From Prevotella sp. (GTDB lineage: Bacteria > Bacteroidota > Bacteroidia > Bacteroidales > Bacteroidaceae): a stretch of 64,000 nucleotides of DNA. Below the pieces are notes generated by a model. That model did not search any database and was not told the origin of the DNA. It saw nothing but the letters and a program-made list of their open reading frames with translations. The DNA lies in NCBI GenBank assembly GCA_016286995.1, contig JAEEVA010000001.1, positions 1-64,000 of the forward strand, written 5' to 3'. The position numbers and the translations under genes were made by a program. Positions 53,416 through 62,400 of this stretch are shown here, piece after piece. How positions within the stretch are numbered: the first letter of the stretch is position 1; the number at the start of each line of letters is the position of its first letter.

Positions 53416-56040
53416 ATGGTGAAAAGAATCATATTGTCAATAAGTGTTATGTGCTGTGCCGTCCTTCACGGGTCGGCACAGACGTTGCCTTATCAGGATC
53501 CGAACCTGAGTGCCAGGGAGCGTGCCAAGGACCTCTGTAGCCGGCTGACCTTAGAGGAGAAAGCCATGCTGATGCTCGATGAGAGTCCTGCCATTCCCCG
53601 TCTGGGCATCAAGAAGTTCTTCTGGTGGAGCGAGGCTCTGCATGGTGCTGCCAACCAAGGCAACGTCACCGTCTTCCCTGAGCCGATAGCCATGGCGGCG
53701 TCGTGGAATCCCGACCTGCTCTACAAGTGTTTCGATGTGGCCTCGACAGAGTTTCGTGCCCAGTACAATGAACGTATGTTGCGCGGCAGTGGCGAGGACG
53801 AGAAGTTTCATAGTCTCAGTGTCTGGACGCCCAATGTCAATATCTTCCGTGACCCCCGCTGGGGACGTGGACAGGAAACTTATGGTGAAGACCCCTATCT
53901 GACCTCAGTGATGGGTACTCAGGTGGTCAAGGGACTGCAGGGTCCTGAAGATGCCAAATACCGTAAGTTGTGGGCTTGTGCCAAGCACTACGCCGTACAT
54001 AGTGGACCGGAATATACCCGTCATACGGCCAACCTCACCAATGTGTCGCCACGCGATCTGTGGGAAACTTACATGCCTGCCTTCAAGACCTTGGTGCAGG
54101 ACGCCAAGGTGCGTGAGGTGATGTGTGCCTATCAGCGCCTTGACGATGACCCCTGCTGTGGCTCGCAGCGGCTTTTGCAAACTATTCTACGCGACGAATG
54201 GGGCTTCGACTACCTTGTGGTCAGCGACTGCGGTGCCGTCAGCGACTTCTATGAGAACCACAAAAGCTCTTCGGATTCCATTCACGCCTCGGCTAAGGCC
54301 ACACTGGCAGGAACCGATGTAGAATGTGGTTTTGCATACGCCTATAAAGGTATTCCTGATGCCGTCCGTCGTGGCTTCATTACCGAGGCAGAGGTCGACA
54401 AGCACGTCATTCGCCTTCTCGAAGGACGTTTCGACCTGGGTGAGATGGATGATCCCTCATTAGTGGAATGGTCGAAGATTCCCTATTCGGCCATGTCTAC
54501 TAAACAGTCGGCCAACCTGTCGCTCGACATGGCGCGACAGACCATCGTGCTGCTCCAGAACAAGAACGGCATCCTGCCTTTGCAGAAAGGTAAGGAAAAG
54601 ATTGCCGTCATTGGCCCCAATGCCGACAATGCCCCGATGATGTGGGGAAACTACAATGGTATGCCCAACCATACTGTCACCATTCTTGACGGCATCTGTG
54701 GAAAATTAAAGATTAAAAAAGAAAAATTAAATAAGAACTCCAAATTGTTCTATGCCAAAGGTTGCGATCTGACCTACGATCAGGTGATGGACTGCCAGTT
54801 GGCTACGCAATGCAGTTTTGAGGGTAAGAAGGGTATGAAAGGCACCTTCTGGAACAATCGCCGGATGGAAGGCAAGCCTGTGACGACACAATACTACACC
54901 ACACCGCTGGCCGTCACTACTGCTGGTATGCACAACTTCGCTCCAGGCGTACAGATTGAGGATTTTTCGGCCAAGTACGAAACCGTCTTCACACCGAAGG
55001 AGTCTGGCGAATACGTAGTCAACGTAGAGGGCACCGGACATTTCGAGCTCTTCATTGACGGTGAACGTCAGTTCATGCATCACATTTGGCGCACTACGCC
55101 CAACCGCATACCCATTCAGGCCGAGAAGGGCAAGAGTTATACGATTGAAGTGCGCTATGCCCATATCCAGACTTATAATGCTGACCTGAAGATCAATGTG
55201 GCCAAGGAACTGCCCATCGACTATCAGCAGATGATAGCCCAGCTGAAGGGTATCGACAAGGTCATCTTCGTGGGTGGTATCTCCCCAGCCTTAGAAGGTG
55301 AAGAGATGCCCGTCGACATCGACGGCTTCAAGGGTGGCGACCGTACCCATATCGAACTGCCAGCCGTACAGCGCAACTTCCTCAAGGCGCTGAAAGCTGC
55401 AGGTAAACAGGTTATCTTCGTCAACTGCTCCGGTTCGTGTATCGCCCTGCAGCCCGAGACTGAGACCTGCGAGGCCATCGTTCAGGCATGGTATGCCGGT
55501 CAGGAGGGTGGTACCGCAGTGGCCGACGTACTCTTCGGCGATGTAAACCCGTCAGGCAAACTGCCTGTGACGTTCTACAAGAGCAGCAGTCAGCTGCCCG
55601 ACTACGAGGACTACTCCATGAAGGGACGCACCTACCGCTACTTCACTGACGCCCTCTTCCCCTTCGGCTATGGCCTTAGCTATACTTCGTTCGAAATAAG
55701 GAAAGCAGGACTAGAGAAAAAAGGTGATATCTCGACAGACTGGACAGTGACGGCCGAGGTGGCCAATACAGGAAAGTGTGATGGTATCGAGACGGTACAG
55801 GTTTATATTCGTAATCTTCAGGATCCAGAAGGTCCGCTGAAGTCGCTTCGTGCCTTTAAACGTGTTGCTGTTCAGGCAGGCCAAACTGCTACGGCTGTGA
55901 TGGAACTCAACCGCCAGTCGTTCGAGTTCTGGAATGATGAGTCTCATACTATGTGTGTAAGACCCGGCAAGTACGAGATTCTTGTGGGTACCAGTTCGCA
56001 GGACGGAAACTTGAAGACGCTGTCCGTCACGATTGATTAA
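53416..56040 (+). CDS. GH3 beta-xylosidase with PA14 domain
   Basis: 874 residues with signal peptide to about 21. N-terminal GH3 barrel (about 30-370) with WWSEALHGAA, WTPNVNIFRDPRWGRGQETYGEDP and nucleophile motif VVSDCGA (Asp271). The sandwich domain is split by a PA14 module (about 471-595, GTFWNNRRMEG...FELFIDGERQF) and resumes with VGGISPALEGEEM, ending in Fn3 (about 750-870). The WWSEALHG and NIFRDPRWGRGQET signatures are those of GH3 xylan 1,4-beta-xylosidases, so release of xylose from xylo-oligosaccharides is likely. A short Lys-rich repeat-encoded segment (GKLKIKKEKLNKNSKLF, bases 54701-54737, 7-bp phased) precedes PA14. Confidence 0.9.
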   Translation: MVKRIILSISVMCCAVLHGSAQTLPYQDPNLSARERAKDLCSRLTLEEKAMLMLDESPAIPRLGIKKFFWWSEALHGAANQGNVTVFPEPIAMAASWNPDLLYKCFDVASTEFRAQYNERMLRGSGEDEKFHSLSVWTPNVNIFRDPRWGRGQETYGEDPYLTSVMGTQVVKGLQGPEDAKYRKLWACAKHYAVHSGPEYTRHTANLTNVSPRDLWETYMPAFKTLVQDAKVREVMCAYQRLDDDPCCGSQRLLQTILRDEWGFDYLVVSDCGAVSDFYENHKSSSDSIHASAKATLAGTDVECGFAYAYKGIPDAVRRGFITEAEVDKHVIRLLEGRFDLGEMDDPSLVEWSKIPYSAMSTKQSANLSLDMARQTIVLLQNKNGILPLQKGKEKIAVIGPNADNAPMMWGNYNGMPNHTVTILDGICGKLKIKKEKLNKNSKLFYAKGCDLTYDQVMDCQLATQCSFEGKKGMKGTFWNNRRMEGKPVTTQYYTTPLAVTTAGMHNFAPGVQIEDFSAKYETVFTPKESGEYVVNVEGTGHFELFIDGERQFMHHIWRTTPNRIPIQAEKGKSYTIEVRYAHIQTYNADLKINVAKELPIDYQQMIAQLKGIDKVIFVGGISPALEGEEMPVDIDGFKGGDRTHIELPAVQRNFLKALKAAGKQVIFVNCSGSCIALQPETETCEAIVQAWYAGQEGGTAVADVLFGDVNPSGKLPVTFYKSSSQLPDYEDYSMKGRTYRYFTDALFPFGYGLSYTSFEIRKAGLEKKGDISTDWTVTAEVANTGKCDGIETVQVYIRNLQDPEGPLKSLRAFKRVAVQAGQTATAVMELNRQSFEFWNDESHTMCVRPGKYEILVGTSSQDGNLKTLSVTID

Positions 56041-56041
56041 T

Positions 56042-57934
56042 ATGATGTTTGTAACGAAACTCAAGGCATGGCTCCATCGCCTGCAGACACCCGTTGTCAT
56101 ACCGTTGGCTGCTCTTGTTGTGATTGCGGTAGCACTGCTGGTCTTTGAGCATCATCAGCTGTGGAAGATTCAGGAGCTGAACTTGTTTCTTAGCACCTCC
56201 CTATTCTTTCATCAGCAGATGGTGGTATCGGGTGGTCTGCTGACGTGGCTTGGCACCTTCTTTACCCAGTTCCTGTTCATGCCGTGGCTGGGCGTGTTGC
56301 TATTGTGTGGCTGGTGGTGCCTGTTGATGTGGCTGCTAAAGCGTACCTTCCGCATTCCGCAACAATGGACGGTGTTGCTGCTTGTTCCCGTTGTACTGCT
56401 GTTAGTGGCCAATGTCGACATGGGCTACTGGATTTACACCATGAAGCTACGCGGTTGGTTCTTTGTGCCTACCATCGGAACAACGGCTGTAGCAGCCCTG
56501 TTGTGGGTATTCCGTGTACTGACAGAGATTAAAAGTGAAAAGATAAGACTGAAAAGTGAAGGACTCTTCGTGCTGTTGACGGTAGTCGTTGGCTATCCGT
56601 TGTTGGGAGCATACGCCCTGGCTGCTGCCTTGCTGATGGCCGTCTGGGTGTGGCGACTGACGAGTAACCGTTTACAGGCTGCGCTAACGACACTCGTAGC
56701 AGTGTTGTCCGTCGTGACCATACCGTTACTATGCTATCGCTATGTGTATTGCCAGACCAATCTGGTCAATATCTATTATACGGCACTCCCCCTCTTTCGC
56801 CTTCTGGAGACCTACTATGCCTACTATATACCTTATTATATATTAGCAGCGTTCTTCCTGGCACTAACGATAGTCAGGCGTCGGGAGTCAGAAGTGAAAG
56901 GCGGTAGCATTGCGTGCCACACTCTCCCCAGAGAGAAACTCTTCACTCTTCACTCTTCATTCTTCACTCTTCTCGTGCTGGCCGTCGGCGTGTATCTCTC
57001 GTGGTTCAAGGATGAGAACTTTCATCATGAGCTGGCTATGCAGCACTATATTGAGCAGGTGGAGTGGGGTGATGTGCTGAAGGAAGCCGAGAGCCAGAAG
57101 GATGAGCCTACCCGTGCCATCGTTATGATGCGCAATCTGGCCCTGTCGCGTTTAGGACGCCAAGGTGACTTTATGTACAGCTATCCTGGTGGTTCCAAGC
57201 GTCCGGCTTCGGTCTTCCCCATCCAGTCATCACTGATTGTCGGCAGTCTGATATATTATAATTATGGCATGCTGAACGACAGTCACCATATGTGCATCGA
57301 GGCCGGTGTGGAATATGGTTGGCGTGTGGAACACCTGAAAAATATGGCACGTTGTGCATTAATGTCGGGTGATGCCCGCGGCATGCGGAAGTTCACGGGA
57401 CTATTGAAACACACATTCTTCTACGGCAAGTGGGCTGCTTTGATGGAGAATTTGCTGCAACATCCGAAACAGTTGGCCGAGGCCTTTGAATTTGCTCCTG
57501 TGCTGCGTATGCTGCACCACGAGGACATGATAGGCTCTGACAGAGGCTATATGGAAAAGTATTTGATGCATGCCTTAGCAAATCGTGACTCTGATGACGC
57601 CTATTTTCAGGAGCAATGTCTTTTGGCCACGCTCTGGACGAAGAACCCTCAGCAGTTCTGGGCGCGCTTTTCAAAATATGTCCGACTACACCCCAAAGAT
57701 CGTATACCTCGTTACTATCAGGAGGCGGCATGGTTTTTTGCCAATCAGGACAATCCTGGGATGTTCTCACTGCCCATTGATGCCAGTGTGAAGGATACCT
57801 ACAAACGTTTTATGGAACAGATACAGCATTACGATGGCCGCGACATGAAGGAAGTTCAGCAGGCCTTGTACCCTCTGTTTGGCGACACTTTCTTCTATGA
57901 CTATTATCTCATGAGCAATCTGACGTACTTTTGA
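56042..57934 (+). CDS. Polytopic membrane protein, DUF6057-like
   Basis: 630 residues from the ATG at 56042, one base after the GH3 stop. About eight hydrophobic segments fill residues 15-325 (for example VVIPLAALVVIAVALLVF, WTVLLLVPVVLLLVANVDMG). A soluble C-terminal half (about 330-630) has helical pairs resembling degenerate TPRs. It resembles Bacteroidota DUF6057 proteins, which I recall sitting next to TolB-like lipoproteins, as here; function unknown. Two repeat-derived segments are visible: EIKSEKIRLKSEG (56527-56561) and CHTLPREKLFTLHSSFFTLL (56910-56975), the latter ending in a predicted membrane helix. Confidence 0.7.
   Translation: MMFVTKLKAWLHRLQTPVVIPLAALVVIAVALLVFEHHQLWKIQELNLFLSTSLFFHQQMVVSGGLLTWLGTFFTQFLFMPWLGVLLLCGWWCLLMWLLKRTFRIPQQWTVLLLVPVVLLLVANVDMGYWIYTMKLRGWFFVPTIGTTAVAALLWVFRVLTEIKSEKIRLKSEGLFVLLTVVVGYPLLGAYALAAALLMAVWVWRLTSNRLQAALTTLVAVLSVVTIPLLCYRYVYCQTNLVNIYYTALPLFRLLETYYAYYIPYYILAAFFLALTIVRRRESEVKGGSIACHTLPREKLFTLHSSFFTLLVLAVGVYLSWFKDENFHHELAMQHYIEQVEWGDVLKEAESQKDEPTRAIVMMRNLALSRLGRQGDFMYSYPGGSKRPASVFPIQSSLIVGSLIYYNYGMLNDSHHMCIEAGVEYGWRVEHLKNMARCALMSGDARGMRKFTGLLKHTFFYGKWAALMENLLQHPKQLAEAFEFAPVLRMLHHEDMIGSDRGYMEKYLMHALANRDSDDAYFQEQCLLATLWTKNPQQFWARFSKYVRLHPKDRIPRYYQEAAWFFANQDNPGMFSLPIDASVKDTYKRFMEQIQHYDGRDMKEVQQALYPLFGDTFFYDYYLMSNLTYF
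56910..56975 (+). repeat. In-frame core-plus-heptamer element in the membrane-protein gene
   Basis: A variant of the GCCACACTCTC...GAGAGAA core followed by CTTCACT, CTTCACT, CTTCATT, CTTCACT, CTTCTCG. This joins the core of the TPR/GH3 elements to the CTTCACT unit of the GH97 arrays. Confidence 0.85.
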
Positions 57935-57945
57935 CTTTGAACGAT

Positions 57946-59469
57946 ATGATGCGGAAGCAAATTTTTCACTTTTCACTCTTCACTTTTACCTTAACACTAC
58001 TGTCCTGTGGTCCTCGTGTGCCGTCTGAGTATATGGCATCACCGTCGTTGCCAGAGATATTTCCCGATTACACTAATGTGACGATTCCCGTCAACATAGC
58101 CCCATTGACGTTTGAGATGAGTGGAGAAGCCGACGAGATGGTAGCACGATTCACGGTACCCGCAGTTTCCTCTACAGACAATGAATTGATAGTGGGCGGC
58201 GACAAGATTCAGCCCGACGGGGATGATTGGCGGCAGCTGGTACAGCAGGCCGTGGGGAAGTCGTTACAGGTTGAGGTCTTTGTCTGTCGTGATGGCCAGT
58301 GGATGGGCTATAAGCCCTTTCAAATCTATGTCTCACCCGACTCTATTGATGCCTGGCTTAGTTACCGTCTCATCTCACCGTCGTATGTCAGCTACGAGGA
58401 GCTGACCATTAATCAGCGCTGTTTGGAAAATTACGATGAGCATGTCATCTATAACAATATGTTGTGCAGTGAGGAAATGAAAGGTCAGTGCATCAACTGC
58501 CATAACTATCAACAGTATAATCCCGAGCGCATGCAGTTTCATGCCCGCCAGAATCTGGGAGGTACGGTGATAGCCTACGATGGTAAGGTGCGTAAAATCA
58601 ATATGAAGAACGACTCCATACTCTCTGCCGGCGTCTATCCTGCCTGGCATCCGTGGCTAAAGCTCATCGCCTATTCCACCAACCATACTCACCAGAGTTT
58701 CCATACGGTGAATCCCAACAAGATTGAGGTGTTCGACTCGGAGAGTGACCTGATAGCCTACGATGTGGAAAAGAACGAGGTGACCAACATTGAGAACGAC
58801 CCGCAGGAGATGGAAGTGTTCCCTTTCTGGTCGCCTGACGGAAAGAGCCTATATTATTGTAGTGCCCACTTCGAGCATAACGATTCAGTTGACAGTGGTT
58901 TGGATGTCATCCAGCATGCGGCAGACATCAAGTATAACATCTATCGCAAGTCCTTTGATCCCAACACCATGCAGTTTGGACAACGCGAACTGGTGTTTGA
59001 CGCTGCAGCAAGAGGTCGCAGTGCCACACTGCCCCGCATATCGCCCGATGGCCGTTTCTTAGTGTTTACATTAGCTGAATATGGCGTGTTCCATATTTGG
59101 CATCGTGATGCCGACCTGTGGATGATGGACCTGCAGACTGGTGCTTGCCGTCCGTTAGTCGAGGTGAATTCAAAGGATGTCGAGAGCTACCATTCGTGGT
59201 CAAGTAATGGCCGCTGGCTGGTATTCAGCAGCCGACGTGACGATGGTGACTACACCCGTCCGTATTTTGCCCATGTCGACAAGAACGGCAAATGTACAAA
59301 GCCTTTCGAGTTGCCCAGTGCCGATCCGGACTTCTACCGTCAGTTCATGAAATGTTATAATATACCGGAATTCATAAAAAGTGCGGTGACGATTAAACCT
59401 CAGACGTTTGCCGACGTCTTAAAGAAAGACGGTGAGCCCGTCAAGTATGTTCCATGCTTATCAAAATGA
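57946..59469 (+). CDS. TolB-like (PD40) lipoprotein with a CxxCH motif
   Basis: 507 residues; ATG at 57946 (or 57949), 11 bp after the upstream stop. Lipoprotein signal HFSLFTFTLTLLSC, partly encoded by a 7-bp array (57962-57989). Residues 35-170 are a beta-rich domain. CINCH at 182-186 is a classical heme c attachment motif, and the Cys-rich stretch MLCSEEMKGQCINCHNYQQ supports metal or heme binding. From about 225 there are beta-propeller repeats (AYPWH, FPFWSPDGKSLYY, LPRISPDGRFLVF, YHSWSSNGRWLVFSSRRDDG). Probably an anchored protein forming a unit with the preceding membrane protein; role in xylan use not evident. Confidence 0.75.
   Translation: MMRKQIFHFSLFTFTLTLLSCGPRVPSEYMASPSLPEIFPDYTNVTIPVNIAPLTFEMSGEADEMVARFTVPAVSSTDNELIVGGDKIQPDGDDWRQLVQQAVGKSLQVEVFVCRDGQWMGYKPFQIYVSPDSIDAWLSYRLISPSYVSYEELTINQRCLENYDEHVIYNNMLCSEEMKGQCINCHNYQQYNPERMQFHARQNLGGTVIAYDGKVRKINMKNDSILSAGVYPAWHPWLKLIAYSTNHTHQSFHTVNPNKIEVFDSESDLIAYDVEKNEVTNIENDPQEMEVFPFWSPDGKSLYYCSAHFEHNDSVDSGLDVIQHAADIKYNIYRKSFDPNTMQFGQRELVFDAAARGRSATLPRISPDGRFLVFTLAEYGVFHIWHRDADLWMMDLQTGACRPLVEVNSKDVESYHSWSSNGRWLVFSSRRDDGDYTRPYFAHVDKNGKCTKPFELPSADPDFYRQFMKCYNIPEFIKSAVTIKPQTFADVLKKDGEPVKYVPCLSK
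57962..57989 (+). repeat. Heptamer array inside a lipoprotein signal sequence
   Basis: TTTTTCA, CTTTTCA, CTCTTCA, CTTTTAC, encoding much of FHFSLFTFT, the hydrophobic core of the signal. Confidence 0.75.
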
Positions 59470-62400
59470 CAATGAAAAAACTACTCACCTTAACGCTCCT
59501 CTTGTTGGAAGGTGTCACCTTGACTGCTGTGGCCAAGGGGGTCACGTCGCCTAATGGCCATTTGAAGGTGGTGACGAAAGACAGCTCTCTTGTTGTAAAA
59601 TATCGGGGAACGGATGCTTTGAAGGTCATCCTGAATCATGTGGACGGTGCTGTGAAATGGACGTTTTCGAGAAGTATCAAGGATGACTATCGGATGCTGA
59701 CGGGAAAACGCCTGCATTGTACCAACGAGGCTAACGAGTATGTGTCGAATGGTGTAATACTGCGTGTCTATAACGACGGCATCGCCATTAAAACATTGAA
59801 CATTGAACATGGAACATTGAACATTGAACATGGAACATTGAACATTCCACACTCCCCTCATAATTCTTCACTCTTCACTCTTCACTCTTCACTTTCGTAT
59901 TGCATCGCGGAAGGAACGAAACGTTGGATGCAGCAGTGGACAGATTCCTATGAGGGATTCTTCCCATTGACTACTACTTATATGGTGGAGCCCGTGCCGT
60001 CGTACAGTGGCATATCGAAGTCTGCCGAGGGTTGGAACAACCGTTGGGCCTATCCGGCGCTGATAGAGCCGAAAGATGGTGTCTTTGTGTTGCTGACGGA
60101 GGCAAACATTGAGCACGGACAAAGTGCGTCGTGCCTGATGAATGATGGTGAGCAATACCGTGTTGTACCAGCAGAACACATTCAACACTCAACACTCAAC
60201 ACTCAACATTCCCCATGGCGCGTGGCCATCATCGGCACGCTGAAGGAGGTGGTGGAGTCGACGCTGGTGACGGATGTCAGTGAACCGTGCAAGCTGGAAG
60301 ATACGAGCTGGATACAGCCTGGCGTGGTGTCGTGGATATATTGGGCGTATAATCATGGTAGCAATGATTATAATATTATCAAGCAGTATGTTGACATGGC
60401 CGTGACTTTGCACTTGCCTTATGTACTGATTGATGCCGAATGGGACGAGATGCAGGATGGCAAAACCATTGAGGATGCCGTGGCTTATGCTAAGTCGAAT
60501 GGCGTCAGACCGCTCATCTGGTATAACTCGTCAGTAGGGTGGGTGGATGGTGCCCCGGGGCCGAAGTTCCGTCTGAATAAGCCCGAAGACCGCGAGAAGG
60601 AATTTGCCTGGTGTGAGAAGATTGGTGTGGCTGGTGTGAAGATAGACTTCTTCTCGGGTGACAACCAGCAGAATATGGACTATTGCATTGACCTGTTGGA
60701 GAGTGCTGCCCGTCACCATTTGCTCGTTAATTTCCATGGTGCCACCATTCCCCGTGGTTGGCAGCGCACCTATCCCAATCTGATGACGACCGAGGGAGTC
60801 TATGGTGCTGAATGGTATAATAATGTCCCCACGTTTACCAACAAGGCTGCCAGCCATAATGCTACGCTGCCCTTTACCCGTAACGTCATCGGACCGATGG
60901 ACTATACGCCCTGTACCTTCAGTGACTCGCAGCATCCGCATATCACGACGAATGCCCATGAGTTGGCGCTGACCGTGCTCTTTGAAAGTGGCCTGCAGCA
61001 TTTGGCCGACAAGCCCGAAAGCTATCTGGCACAACCGAAGGAGGTTCAGGACTTCCTGTCGAATCTGCCGAATGTATGGGACGAAACACGTTTTGTCAGC
61101 GGCTATCCTGGTAAGAGTGTGGTCCTGGCTCGTCGCTATGGTACGACATGGTATGTGGCAGGCATCAACGGCTTGGACGAAGAAAACGTGCTGCAGGCAA
61201 ATCTCGACTTCATCAATCCTGACGGCAAGCCGGTAGAGACAACACTCTTCATGGATGGTAATCCGTGGAATATTCTTCACTCTTCACCGGCGTCAGCCGA
61301 TTCTTCACTCTTCACTCTTCACTCTTCACCGGCGTCAGCCAACTCTTCACTCTTCACTCTTCACTCTTCACCGGCGTCAGCCGATTCTTCACTCTTCACT
61401 CTTCACTCTTCACTTAAAACCCGTCCCCGTGGCGGCTTCGTGATGGTGGTACGACAGAAAGCCGACACGCTGCCTTTTGTCTACGACGTGGAACATACCG
61501 GTGCTGACATCCCACTTCCCTCATCCCTCTTCCCTCTTCCCTCTTCCCTGCCCATACAGCACGGACTGCCCGATGCCCTGAAGGGCGTGAACAGTTTTGC
61601 TGACTGGTCGAAACGTCGTAGTGAGATTGCTGCCCAGATACAGCATTATGGCATTGGTGAAAAGCCTGCCGTCAGCAAAGAACAGGTGAAGGCCCGTATG
61701 GATGGTGATACGCTCATTGTTGACGTGACCGTGAATGGCGAGACCTTGACGCTACGTTCTGTGATAGACTATCCCAAGACGGGAGAGGCGCCCTACGCCC
61801 TCATGATTGGTACCAGCGGCATTGCCCTGCCCAAGACGCTGTTCGACGAACGTCCCATAGCTCGGATGGTATTCCGCGAGAAGCAGGTCAACGACTACGG
61901 CCAGTGGGGACAGCACCATGAGCGTGGTGAGCATAACTTCGACCGACTCTATCCGCAGCTGAAGGACAATGGAGCCTATAGCGAATGGGCATGGGGTCTG
62001 AGTCGTCTCATCGACGGCTTGCAGCAGTTAGGTCCAGAGGTAACAAAGATAGATACCCGACATATCGGTGTGACGGGCTGCTCGTACGCCGGAAAGATGG
62101 CACTCTACTGCGGTGCTTTCGACGAACGTGTGGCCTTGGTCATCGCCCAGGAACCCGGAGGCGGTGGTGCTGCCTCGTGGCGTGCTTCGCATGAGTTTAC
62201 GCTGGCGGGCAAGAATCTGGAGGATATCGATAAGACCGACTATCACTGGTTCATGGAAAGTCAGAAGGAAAACTTCCAGGGCGACAGTGTCTACCAGTTG
62301 CCATACGACCAGCACGAGCTCTGTGCTTTGGTGTTCCCACGTGCATTGTTGCTGTTGGGTAACCCTGACTACGAGTGGCTGGCCGACGGCTCGATGCTGG

